A stretch of 64,000 bases of DNA from a candidate division Zixibacteria bacterium RBG-1 (GTDB lineage: Bacteria > Zixibacteria > MSB-5A5 > DSPP01 > RBG-1), in the NCBI GenBank assembly GCA_000447245.1, contig AUYT01000001.1, positions 1,544,001 to 1,608,000 of the forward strand, read 5' to 3'. Of the stretch, positions 41,523 to 50,647 are shown one piece after another (positions within the stretch are counted from its first letter, which is position 1; each line of letters begins with the position of its first letter). The notes beneath the pieces were generated by a model, which saw nothing but the letters and a program-made list of their open reading frames with translations, did not search any database and was not told the DNA's origin. A program made the position numbers and the translations under genes.

Positions 41523-42431
41523 TTGGGTTTAAAGGAGTTAGCTGGGAATAATTTGGGGTTGACTTCTCTGGATTTGAGGAAGCTGAAAATCTGCTTTCTT
41601 CTGGCCGACCGGATAGAGATTGTTCCTACTGAAACTATCGAGAAGAAATATAATCTTCGAGCCGGAATGATTAACCAGATAGCGGAGCAGGTCTCCTGGC
41701 TTTTAGAGTCGGCTTATAAAATTTCCGAGTTAGTTTCGGATATGGTCAACAATAGTCAACATATTACTATTCTTGACCATATGTTGACTAATCTCGAGCT
41801 GAAAAATTTCCTGAAGGCGCTTGCCCTGCAAGTGAAATTCGGAGTGCCGAAAGAAGCGATCGGTTTAGCTAATCTGCATGTTCCGAATTTAGGCCGGGTT
41901 TATATTCAGCGATTGGTGCAGAATGATTTGGCTCAAGCGGAGAAGATTAGGCAGACGGATATCGAATTTTTGAAAAAGATTCTGCCGGAGAAAATTGCTT
42001 TAGAATTGAAACAGGTTGTGGCGGAAAAATCCTCTACCTCATCCACTCCTATTCAAGAGGTCGATTTTTTCGCAGAGGTAAAACTGGAAATTGACGGGAG
42101 CACGGTTAAGAATCGTTGGAAAGTGGTGCTGAATCAAATCCAGCATGTCTTAAGCTATTGCAGTTTCAAATATCTTTTGAAATTGGTAGAGGCGGTGTAC
42201 AGCAAACCGGAGGGCTGGATTCATAAATTGGATCTGGATGAAGGGGATAATCAGGCGAAATATATTTATCGTTTGAGAAAAGAGCTAAGTCTCAAGGCCG
42301 AAGAGGTGATTGAAAATAATGGGGCTGGGAGTTATAGGTTGAATTTGAAGAAAGAGGAGGTTAGGGTGAATAAAGAGAATTTGGTGAGGATGGGAGAGGA
42401 GGAGATAAAGAGATTGGTGGGAAAGTTATAG
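41523..42431 (+). pseudogene. Ski2/Hel308-like helicase, C-terminal part after in-frame stop
   Basis: 302 residues in the same frame as the preceding gene. Between the TAA and the first usable start (TTG 41523) the frame is open and helical (IYYKLLKALVQKGDI). The sequence contains KYNLRAGMINQIAEQVSWLL, comparable to the ratchet/Sec63-like helix bundle of Hel308, and near the C-terminus a winged-helix-like part (KYIYRLRKELSL, GAGSYRLNL). Codons for DMVNNSQHITILDHMLTNLE are made by a phased palindrome inserted in frame (41743-41790). No Shine-Dalgarno sequence is seen before the TTG, so independent translation is doubtful. Confidence 0.6.
41743..41790. repeat. Phased TAGTCAA/TTGACTA palindrome, copy 3 (intragenic)
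   Basis: TGGTCAA (41743), TAGTCAA (41753), TTGACCA (41773), TTGACTA (41784). Spacing is 10 bases on the left arm and 11 on the right. It lies within the helicase C-terminal frame and keeps that frame open. Confidence 0.8.
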
Positions 42432-42432
42432 T

Positions 42433-43914
42433 TTACTCCAAACAGCATTCATTAGAATTTAAAGGACCGGGTCCCCCTTTAAAGACAAAGTTTACTAAGT
42501 AAATTATATCCGGAAGATTAACTTCGTTATCAGCATTATCGTCCCCCGAACACAGAGGGTCTGGTCTAGCACCACCTTTAAAGACATAGTTGACTTTGAA
42601 AATTATATCAGAAAGGTTAACTTTATAATCGCTGTTTGCATCTCCTGCTTTAGCAGCGCAGCCAAACTTATTATATTTTATTGTGACATAATTCTGCAAA
42701 GTTCCAATACCCCAACTATAGCCAGTAACATATACATTTTGCCTACCGTCCACTCCCAATGCCGTAGCCACGTCGTAATCATTCCCCAGTCCATTATAGA
42801 GTCTTACCCATAGGATATCTCCATTAGGAGCATACTTGATTGTGGCATAATCATCAGAAGTTCCAATTCCCACGCTCAAACCGGTTACGTAAATATTGCC
42901 TGAAGTATCCAGTGCCAAAGCAGTTGCATAATCATCAGAAGTTCCACTGCCACCGCTTCTACCAGTCACATAAACATTTCCACTCACATCCACTACCAAA
43001 GAAGAACCATAGTCGTAATCATTCCCCGGTCCGTTGTACTGTCTGACCCATAGAGTATCTCCATTTGGGGCATACTTGATGGTGGTATAATCAGAAGAAG
43101 TTCCATTCCAACTGATACCTGTCACATACACACTTCCACTGTCATCAACTGCAAGAGCAGAACCGCCATCGCCTAGATTCCCTGGCCCATTGTATCTTCT
43201 GACCCATAAGGTGTCTCCGTTAGGAGCATACTTAAGAGTTGCATAATCAGAGTTGGTTCCATTACCTAGACTCCACCCAGTTATATAGACATCGCCATAA
43301 TTATCCACTGCAAGGGAGCTTGCCATGTCTTCACCATTCCCTGGTCCGTTGTACCACCTGACCCATAAGGTATCTCCATTTGGAGCATACTTGATGGTAG
43401 TATAATCAGAAGAAGTTCCACTCCAACTGATACCTGTCACATACACATTTTCGCTGTCATCAACTGCAAGAGCAGAACCGCCATCGCCTAGATTCCCTGG
43501 CCCATTGTATCTTCTGACCCATAAGGTGTCTCCGTTAGGGGTATACTTAACGGTAGCAAAATCAGTAGAAAGTCCACCCCAACTATGACCGGTCACATAA
43601 ACATTGCCATCACCATCCACTGCGATAGCAGTAGCGACATCATAATCATTCGCCGGTCCATTGTATCTCCTGGCCCATAAGGTATCACCATTAGCGGAAT
43701 ACTTGATCGTAACATAATCATAAGAAGATCCACTGCCTACACTCTCTCCAGTAACATATACATTCCCACTATCGTCTACTGCCAAAGCATAAGCGAAGTC
43801 ACCGTCATTCCCTGGTCCATTATACCGCCGAATCCAGCCAGTATCTACTTGAGCTAAAACAGGAACATAGGAAAGAAAAATAAATAGTAGAAAAAGAAAT
43901 CTCCTTCTTCTCAT
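42433..43914 (-). CDS. SBBP beta-propeller surface protein with Cys-rich dockerin tail
   Basis: 493 residues: a signal peptide (about 1-21, ending VLAQ), about eight SBBP repeats (ALAVDDSGNVYVTGESVGSG, NGDTLWARRYNGPANDYD), one of them collapsed (GTSDDYAT runs straight into ALALDTSGN, near 42920), then two dockerin loops (GDANSDYKVNLSDIIFKVNY, GDDNADNEVNLPDIIYLVNF) ending CCLE. The helicase C-terminal frame stops one base away on the other strand. Close paralog of the genes at 17544 and 21502. Confidence 0.82.
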   Translation of the reverse strand: MRRRRFLFLLFIFLSYVPVLAQVDTGWIRRYNGPGNDGDFAYALAVDDSGNVYVTGESVGSGSSYDYVTIKYSANGDTLWARRYNGPANDYDVATAIAVDGDGNVYVTGHSWGGLSTDFATVKYTPNGDTLWVRRYNGPGNLGDGGSALAVDDSENVYVTGISWSGTSSDYTTIKYAPNGDTLWVRWYNGPGNGEDMASSLAVDNYGDVYITGWSLGNGTNSDYATLKYAPNGDTLWVRRYNGPGNLGDGGSALAVDDSGSVYVTGISWNGTSSDYTTIKYAPNGDTLWVRQYNGPGNDYDYGSSLVVDVSGNVYVTGRSGGSGTSDDYATALALDTSGNIYVTGLSVGIGTSDDYATIKYAPNGDILWVRLYNGLGNDYDVATALGVDGRQNVYVTGYSWGIGTLQNYVTIKYNKFGCAAKAGDANSDYKVNLSDIIFKVNYVFKGGARPDPLCSGDDNADNEVNLPDIIYLVNFVFKGGPGPLNSNECCLE

Positions 43915-44382
43915 AAAAGTAGCTATCTGCTAGAATTTTTTGATATCTAAATATAAGTAAAAATTTTTCAGAACTCAAGCACTTTCTTTAAAAAACCTCT
44001 CCCCCCTCTTAAGCTCCCCTTATTTAATCATAGCTTTTTATATTTACCAAATTCACTTTCTGCTTGACAAACTCAATTCCAATTATATGTTTAGGTGGGT
44101 TGAAGTATCACTTACCACTCCCTTTCATTTCTACCTGATACTTCTTCCTTGGAGTAGCTGGGTCGCTTTTCTCATTGGCGATCCAGCTTTTGGTTACACC
44201 CTCCGGCTTTGCCTTTTCTCCGCATATCCCGTAGGGACACCATGGCGTAGCCGTAATTTTTTTATCCTAATTTTCTTCATCTCTTCTACCTAAAGCTCCC
44301 CTTATTTCTGTCGATAAAAAAAGTAAGTCAAAACCCCCCCGATAAATCGGGGGGAAAGATAAACCTAAACCGTAAAAAAAAT
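43915..44382 (+). promoter_or_regulatory. Long structured leader of the zinc-ribbon/TPR gene
   Basis: A promoter-like TTGACA (44064-44069), N16, TATGTT (44086-44091) is followed by large inverted repeats: GAAGTATCA...TGATACTTC (about 44101-44143), AGCTGGGTCGC...GCGATCCAGCT (about 44156-44187), GGTTACACC and GGACACCATGGCGTAGCC elements, and a CCCCCCGATAAATCGGGGGG stem (44334-44353). A 68-residue open frame here (44087-44293) is made of these repeats and is not a gene. Confidence 0.45.
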
Positions 44383-46482
44383 ATGCTTACTTGTCAAAAT
44401 TGCGGAATAGAAATCAAGTCTGATAATATTACTTTCTGCCCCGGCTGCGGCACCAAAGTCACTTCCTCCACAGTCAAATCCAAAAAAGACCCTGCTAAGG
44501 AAACCAAAGAGTCACCAGTATTAGAAAACAAGAAAGAAAAAGAGGATGAATGGATAGTCCAGGAAGAGCATGGCGAGCACCCAGATTCCGGAACCCACTC
44601 CAAATCATCCAGCTTTTATAGTCCCATTGACCCTGCTGGAGACACCCCTAAAACCGAAAAGAAAGAAATGGACTTAGGCGAACCGGAGACAGAAGAAGTC
44701 CGCATGCCCAAGACCAAAAAGAAAATTACCGAAGATGATTTGATGATTCAAAATCCGATTGATTATATCATGGAAGATAAACCCCCTGCTCCTGATAAAA
44801 AGAGCGGCACAGAAAAAATTAAACCGGAAATCAAACCGACTTTCGGAGAAAAAATAGCTTACACTGAAAGCACCTATACCAGCCCCAGCTATTCCAAGCA
44901 TCCGGCTGACGAAGATGCAGTTGATGACGATGAGACTCCCCCTACCGGTATCCCTACTACACTTAAAAAAGTGTCAGACATTCTTCCCCAGTACGGTCAC
45001 GTGTCTCATGAACCGACTGAATTCAAAAAGGAAGCTCATGTCAGCCATAGTCGTGGATTGGCATTTCTGGATAAAAACAAGATCCGGTTGACCGGCGGCT
45101 TCAAGGCTTATCCGGGAGATGTGGTTAAAGTCGGTGACCAGGAATATGTGCTAAAAACCTTTAAGAAAAACAATTTGCCGGTATACATAGCGGCCAGTGC
45201 TTTGGTGGTGTTCTTAGTTGTCTTAATGGTGGTTTTAGGTTCCAGCCCGACCAAAAACTCAGGTAACCTGGTAGGTATAGTCCTGGAAAAGGGTTCCCAA
45301 GCCCTTTTGCCTAATGCCACGGTCAAAATCAACGAGCTGGGTAAAAAAGTTGTGACCGATAATTTAGGATTTTTCCAATTTGATTTGCTTCCTCCGGGCT
45401 CTTATACTTTGGAAGCTACTTTGGGCGGCTATTCACCTACTTTGAACAATGTCATGGTGACCAAGAAAAAAACTTCTAATTTAGCTTTGGTTCTGGTACC
45501 GACATCCAAAGACCTTTATTCCCGTCTGGATTTAAAAGAAGGGTCAACCACCCCGCCGGTCAATCTGGAGACACCTGCTAAAACCGAGCGGACCGGCGCC
45601 ATCAAGATTCAGAGCAATGTTTCCAATGCCCTGGTTATGCTGGATAACAATATGCTGGGGCTGGGTAACAAGACTTACGGCAACATCACACCCGGTCCGC
45701 ACAATCTCAGAGTTACCAAAGAAAATTATCAGGACTGGGAAAGCAAGATTGAGGTCAAGTCCGGGGCTACTCAGACTTTCAGCGTTAACTTAAATTCCCT
45801 CAAATCCCAGACTCCCAAATTCACCAAACCCCAGACTTATGAGGATTATCTGGCTTTGGCGAATGTCGAATACAAGGACGGCAATTACAACAAAGCCGCT
45901 TCTTATTACAGCGGAGCTTTGAGTTTAAAAACCAAGAGCGGTGAGGCCTTAATGGGACGGGCTGACTCTTATTTGAAACTGCAGGATAAAAAGAAAGCAG
46001 TCACCGATTATTACGAGGCCGGTAAAACTTTCCAGGACAACAATAATAATTCCAAAGCTATCGAGGCTTATACCAGCATAGTCGAAATCAGCGAAAGCAA
46101 TACCAATGCTTTTTATGAAAGAGGTAACTGCTATCTAGAGACCGGTCAGTTTGACAGGGCTATCAAAGATTTTGAGACCGCCATTTCACAATCTCCTAAA
46201 TTCTTTTTGGGCTATCTAAGGTTGGGTTATGCTCATTACAAAGCCGAAAATTTTAAAGAATCAGTTGATAGCTATAACAAAGCCCGCAAACTGAATCCCA
46301 ACAGCAAGCATGTCTATGTCGGTTTAGCCAAGACCTATCAGGCCATGGGAAGTAAATCCAATGCTAAGAAAAATTATGAGAAGTTCCGGGAGCTGACTAC
46401 CTACGTGGACCGGGAAGCTCTGAAAGACGACCCGGAATGGAAAGCGGTCTTGGATTTCATAGGAGTCAAAGAAGAGCACTAA
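44383..46482 (+). CDS. Zinc-ribbon, CarboxypepD-like, PEGA and TPR membrane protein
   Basis: 699 residues. An N-terminal zinc ribbon (Cys4, Cys7, Cys19, Cys22), an acidic low-complexity linker (about 30-240), one membrane helix (about 265-288), a carboxypeptidase-regulatory-like domain (about 297-370), a PEGA domain (about 405-470; LVMLDNNMLGLGNKTYGNIT) and five to six TPRs (about 485-690). The topology would put the ribbon and linker in the cytoplasm and the PEGA/TPR part outside the inner membrane. Likely a scaffold bridging cytoplasmic signalling and the envelope. Function is unknown. A terminator follows at 46522. Confidence 0.75.
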   Translation: MLTCQNCGIEIKSDNITFCPGCGTKVTSSTVKSKKDPAKETKESPVLENKKEKEDEWIVQEEHGEHPDSGTHSKSSSFYSPIDPAGDTPKTEKKEMDLGEPETEEVRMPKTKKKITEDDLMIQNPIDYIMEDKPPAPDKKSGTEKIKPEIKPTFGEKIAYTESTYTSPSYSKHPADEDAVDDDETPPTGIPTTLKKVSDILPQYGHVSHEPTEFKKEAHVSHSRGLAFLDKNKIRLTGGFKAYPGDVVKVGDQEYVLKTFKKNNLPVYIAASALVVFLVVLMVVLGSSPTKNSGNLVGIVLEKGSQALLPNATVKINELGKKVVTDNLGFFQFDLLPPGSYTLEATLGGYSPTLNNVMVTKKKTSNLALVLVPTSKDLYSRLDLKEGSTTPPVNLETPAKTERTGAIKIQSNVSNALVMLDNNMLGLGNKTYGNITPGPHNLRVTKENYQDWESKIEVKSGATQTFSVNLNSLKSQTPKFTKPQTYEDYLALANVEYKDGNYNKAASYYSGALSLKTKSGEALMGRADSYLKLQDKKKAVTDYYEAGKTFQDNNNNSKAIEAYTSIVEISESNTNAFYERGNCYLETGQFDRAIKDFETAISQSPKFFLGYLRLGYAHYKAENFKESVDSYNKARKLNPNSKHVYVGLAKTYQAMGSKSNAKKNYEKFRELTTYVDREALKDDPEWKAVLDFIGVKEEH

Positions 46483-46521
46483 TTTCCTTTATGGTGTAAC
46501 CATCCTTACCGGTATTAAACT

Positions 46522-46552
46522 AAAAGCCGAGGTTTTAACCTCGGCTTTTTTG
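46522..46552 (+). terminator. Rho-independent terminator
   Basis: AAAAGCCGAGG, TTTTAA, CCTCGGCTTTTTT, 40 bases after the TPR gene and after a GGTGTAACC element (46490-46502). Confidence 0.9.
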
Positions 46553-46732
46553 TTGGCCTGTTTCCTAATTTTAAGCTCAGGTCCGTTTCAAATTGCTTTA
46601 TTATTATTGAATGGATTGTGCAGTAGGTATATCTTTTTTCTGGTGAATAGATATAATAATTTCGTCCGAGTGATATCAAGTGTTACTTTAATAAAATAGT
46701 ATAACCTATTGTCAATAGGAAGATGTAAAACG

Positions 46733-48940
46733 TTATGGCGTAATCTTAGCTGCGGTCTGGTGTAAGACTTCTTTAATCTGCTCGATGTGAAACGGCTTGG
46801 GAAGAATAAAATCTATCCCGGACTCTTTTATCTTATCCGTATCCAGTTGGGCTCTCCAGCCGGTGATTAAAATGACTATGATCTTGCTTTTGGATTTCTT
46901 GACCTCTTTGGCCAGCTCCCAGCCGGACATCCCCGGCATCCCCAGGTCGGTTATGACCACTTCAAAGTCGGATGATTTGAATAATTTCAAAGCGTCATCT
47001 CCGGAAGGGGCTAACTGGACCTGGTGTCCCTCTAGGCTTAAAATATCCTGCAAAATATCCTGGATGTTTGGGTCGTCGTCCACCACCAGAATCCTCATCT
47101 TACGGTCCAGAATTTTGGGTGAAGGAGTCTCCTTGGCTTCTGCTGTTATTTCCTGTAGAGGTAGTCTAATTTTAAAAGTGGTTCCTTTTCCTTCCTGGCT
47201 GTCGATGGTGATTTCACCTTTGTGGCGCGAAATAATCCCGTAAGCCACGGATAACCCCAGCCCGGTCCCCTGCTTTCCCTTGGTGGTGAAAAACGGCTCA
47301 AAGGCCATCCCCTTGACCTCATCCGACATTCCGCTTCCGGTATCCTGAATCTCTATATATACCGAGTCCTGATTTCGGTAAGTTTTTAGGGTAATAGTAC
47401 CCCCTTCCGGCAGGGCATCCACACTATTTAAAATCATATTGGCCACAACTTCGGTTAACTCCGAAGCCACTCCGGCTACAGGTTTAAGCTCCTTAAGTTG
47501 TTTATCGACTTTGATGTCCACCCCTCTTTGCTGGGCTTCGTCTTTCCATTTGGGCTGGGTCATCTCCAGGGCGTCTTCCACTATCTGGTTTAAATCGACT
47601 TTGCTTAAGTAAGTGAACTTGTGAACCCGGGTGAATTCCTGTATCCGGCGGACTGTTTCCGCTCCGTCTAGAGCCGACTTTTCAATCAGATTCAGGCCGT
47701 ACTTTAGCTTCTCTTCTATCTTATCGTTGAGCAGAAGTAATTGCACCCGGCCCAAGATAGCACCTAAGATATTGTTAAAATCATGGGCCACCCCACCAGC
47801 CATTTCTCCTAATGCTCGGAGTCTCTCAGACTGTACTAGTTGCTGTTGAGCTTCATTCAGCTCTTTATAAGCTCTTTCTAAATTATCAAACAGACGGGCA
47901 TTCTCTATGGCATCCGAGACATGCCGGGCGAAAATAGTCAGCAAATTCAGATCGTCATCGGAAAACCGGCGGTGCCCTTTGGCGTTGATGGTGATGACTC
48001 CGATGACTTCCCCGGACCACATCAACGGCACAGACATCAAGGATTCCGGCTCATCCGGAGTGCCGGGAATCTGGACGGTTCTGTGGTCCTGGTCGGCAAA
48101 ATTGGAAATTATAGCCATACCGGACTGGGCCGCTTTTCCGGTTGCTCCCTCCCCTATTTTCAATTCGAATTTCATGATTTGGTCCCGGAACTCTTCATAA
48201 TTGGAGAGCCAGGGCTTAAGGGTTTGCTTTTCTCTATCCAATATGTAAATGGTACATCCATCCGCTTCGGCCAGCTTTTTAGCGTAATGAATAACTTTTT
48301 CTAAGACCACTTTATAGTTCAAGGAGGAGTAGATGGTGGTGGATAATTCCAGGAGAGCTTTTACCCGGTTAACCTGGGTTCCTAATTGGAATTTCAGGTC
48401 AAAGCTTTGGATGGACATGCTGACGTAGCTGGCCAGAATTTCCGCCCCTTTGATTTCCCAATTGGTAAAAGTGTGCTTCTGTTTGCACCACATCCCTAAA
48501 ATTCCCCCGAACATTTGTTGATTTTTCATCAAGGGGACAAATATAAAGGACTTGCAGGTACCGCTGGTTTTGGTCTTAGATTCAAAACCTATCTCTGAAA
48601 CAATGGTGGTCTGCTGGTTATGTAGACCCAAGGGAAAAAGCAGTGCCTGACCTTCGGTTTCAATGGTTTCAAGCAAACTTTGTTTGACAGCTAGGTCTTC
48701 TCCCAGGTCCAGCCAAACCTCGAACTTAATCTCTCCGAACGAGCTCGGTTTTTCTTGCTCATCTTCAGAACTTTCCCCTCTGAAGCGTAAGAAAAAAATG
48801 AAATCCGGCTTAAGGAAATTCTTGGCCTCTTTTAAGATCGGCTCTAAGACCCAGCACAACTGCGATTTTTGCCGGGTTCTCAAAAACTCTTCAGATATAT
48901 TTTTATTTTTAAAAAGATTTATTTTTTCGGTCTCTAGCAT
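46733..48940 (-). CDS. Hybrid sensor histidine kinase with two GAF domains and receiver
   Basis: 735 residues: two GAF-like sensor domains (about 25-190 and 205-350), a helical linker, HisKA with GGVAHDFNNILGAILGRVQL (phosphoacceptor His about 383), HATPase with N-box ANMILNSVDALPEGG, G1 DTGSGM and G2 GTGLGLSVAYGI (about 490-605), and an intact receiver (about 612-735; LVVDDD, ITDLGMPGMSG, LPKPF). No membrane segment, so it is a cytosolic sensor. It overlaps the upstream kinase-like gene by seven bases and is last of a three-gene operon. It is the only one of the three with all catalytic motifs. Confidence 0.9.
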   Translation of the reverse strand: MLETEKINLFKNKNISEEFLRTRQKSQLCWVLEPILKEAKNFLKPDFIFFLRFRGESSEDEQEKPSSFGEIKFEVWLDLGEDLAVKQSLLETIETEGQALLFPLGLHNQQTTIVSEIGFESKTKTSGTCKSFIFVPLMKNQQMFGGILGMWCKQKHTFTNWEIKGAEILASYVSMSIQSFDLKFQLGTQVNRVKALLELSTTIYSSLNYKVVLEKVIHYAKKLAEADGCTIYILDREKQTLKPWLSNYEEFRDQIMKFELKIGEGATGKAAQSGMAIISNFADQDHRTVQIPGTPDEPESLMSVPLMWSGEVIGVITINAKGHRRFSDDDLNLLTIFARHVSDAIENARLFDNLERAYKELNEAQQQLVQSERLRALGEMAGGVAHDFNNILGAILGRVQLLLLNDKIEEKLKYGLNLIEKSALDGAETVRRIQEFTRVHKFTYLSKVDLNQIVEDALEMTQPKWKDEAQQRGVDIKVDKQLKELKPVAGVASELTEVVANMILNSVDALPEGGTITLKTYRNQDSVYIEIQDTGSGMSDEVKGMAFEPFFTTKGKQGTGLGLSVAYGIISRHKGEITIDSQEGKGTTFKIRLPLQEITAEAKETPSPKILDRKMRILVVDDDPNIQDILQDILSLEGHQVQLAPSGDDALKLFKSSDFEVVITDLGMPGMSGWELAKEVKKSKSKIIVILITGWRAQLDTDKIKESGIDFILPKPFHIEQIKEVLHQTAAKITP

Positions 48941-50646
48941 GTTTTGAAAGTAGCTTTGGTTTTTCCTAAAATACTGTTTACGGTTTGTTTTATACTGGGA
49001 AAATCTAAGGGCTTGTAAACAACTCCATAAATCCCCTGTTTTTCCAGTTCCGAATTATTCAAGCTGATTCCCTTGGCGGCGATTATGACCACCGGCACCT
49101 TCGGTTTGATTTTTTTGACCTGCTCGATAAAGTTCCAGCCGAACATTCCTGCTCTACCTACATCGGTAAAAACCAAGTCAAATTTATCCGAATTAAAGAT
49201 CTCCAAGGCCAATTTGGAGTTTTGGAACTTCCTGACTCTGAAACCCAGAAAATGCAGGTACTCTTGGAGGATATCCCCTAAGCTCTGCTGTTCCTCAAAC
49301 AGGAGAATTTGGAAGGAAGCTGTGCTGCCCGCTGGAGCAGACGTCTCCTTGGGAAGTAGCGGAGCTGAAGGCGGCTTGGGAAAGAGTATGGAGACCAGAT
49401 TCCCGGGCTCTTCCCCTGCCTGCAGATTCAGTATCCCTTTGTGTTTGCTTAGTATGGCTTCACAGTTGCGTAGCTCCGGGGGAACTTTTTCCGGGGCAGT
49501 GAACTTGTTTATTTTATCCGCTGATTTAAAATTCACCCGGATTTGTTTTGAATCTTGACCTAGATGAAGAATCAGCTTGGCTCTGTGAGGGATGTAATTT
49601 ACTGCAAATAGGATTAGATCCGAGAAAGCAACTTTTAATTGCGCTCCATCCCCTAAAATCTTATCGGTTTGGTCTGGCTCATCATCTGACTCAAATTCAA
49701 TTTGTTTGGAATTCAACGTATCCGGCCATTGAGATTTGGTAATCTGAACCGCATCCAGAATTACCTCTTGTAGGTCCAATTCTTTTAATTCCGGCCTGGA
49801 TTTATATAGCTGGGATAACTTTGAGAGCAGCTGCCCCCCGTCTGCCACTGCCTTTTCAATTACCTTTAAGCTTTTTTGTAATTTCTCTTTCTCGGCTACC
49901 GTAAGCTGCTCGACTTTCATTTGTAGAATTTGAGTCCGCCCCAAGACGGTGGCTAAAATGTTGTTGAAGTCATGCACCACCGTGGAGGTAACCTCTTTCA
50001 TAACTTTGAGCTGGTCTATCTGTTTGGTCGCCTCTTGAGTATTTTTTAAGTTTTCATAAGCTAATTTTAATCCGGCAAAAAGGTGAGCATTCTTGCGGGC
50101 CATGGCCAGATGATGTACAATCGGCTCTAAGATTTCCAATTCTTTTTCTGTGTAGCTGTGGCCTTTTTGACTCCCCAAAATTAAAATGGCCTGGACCGGT
50201 CCGCTGTCCGCCAAAGGGACCACCAGGAATGAACGAATTTTCAGTTGAGTGGTGAGACTGTCAAAGCTGCTGCCTTTGTCGGCCGACTTATAATCTAATT
50301 CCAGATGCGGTTTTTTATTTCTGATTACTTCTGCCAGAACGGCTGAATCCAGTTTAATCTGATACCCTTTGTCCAAGGGCGAGCCGAACTTTTCGCCGAA
50401 GCAGCTTTCTAGCTCCAGCAAGTCCTCTTTATTTGAGCGGCTGAACAAAAATAAATAGTCGAAAGGTACCAGCTCTTTTAATTTGGGGACTACCTGTGAA
50501 AAAGTGAACTCAAAATCTAAGCTCTGGCAGATATTCTGGGTGATTTCATCAATCACAGCCAGAACCTTCAGTTTTTGCTGTAATTCTGGATGGGGTTGGT
50601 GTTCCTTGGACCATTTGCCCAGCCAACTTTTCAAAACCTTAGCCAT
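48934..50646 (-). CDS. Degenerate GAF-histidine kinase-receiver protein
   Basis: 570 residues: a GAF domain (about 30-190), a HisKA-like helix with STVVHDFNNILATVLGRTQI (His about 225), an ATPase-like domain without recognisable G1 and G2 boxes (about 300-425), and a receiver (about 448-565) with FEEQQ in place of the acidic pair DD, phosphoacceptor Asp kept in FTDVGRAGMFGW, and Lys kept in VYKPL. The protein can probably be phosphorylated by a partner but is unlikely to be an active kinase. It starts one base from the stop of the upstream gene and overlaps the downstream kinase, suggesting a complex of the three. Confidence 0.8.
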   Translation of the reverse strand: MAKVLKSWLGKWSKEHQPHPELQQKLKVLAVIDEITQNICQSLDFEFTFSQVVPKLKELVPFDYLFLFSRSNKEDLLELESCFGEKFGSPLDKGYQIKLDSAVLAEVIRNKKPHLELDYKSADKGSSFDSLTTQLKIRSFLVVPLADSGPVQAILILGSQKGHSYTEKELEILEPIVHHLAMARKNAHLFAGLKLAYENLKNTQEATKQIDQLKVMKEVTSTVVHDFNNILATVLGRTQILQMKVEQLTVAEKEKLQKSLKVIEKAVADGGQLLSKLSQLYKSRPELKELDLQEVILDAVQITKSQWPDTLNSKQIEFESDDEPDQTDKILGDGAQLKVAFSDLILFAVNYIPHRAKLILHLGQDSKQIRVNFKSADKINKFTAPEKVPPELRNCEAILSKHKGILNLQAGEEPGNLVSILFPKPPSAPLLPKETSAPAGSTASFQILLFEEQQSLGDILQEYLHFLGFRVRKFQNSKLALEIFNSDKFDLVFTDVGRAGMFGWNFIEQVKKIKPKVPVVIIAAKGISLNNSELEKQGIYGVVYKPLDFPSIKQTVNSILGKTKATFKTC

Positions 50647-50647
50647 A

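Noticed and set aside
44087-44293. 68-residue open frame before the PEGA/TPR gene
   Set aside because: It is built from inverted repeats and dispersed elements, has no ribosome-binding site and no protein-like composition.
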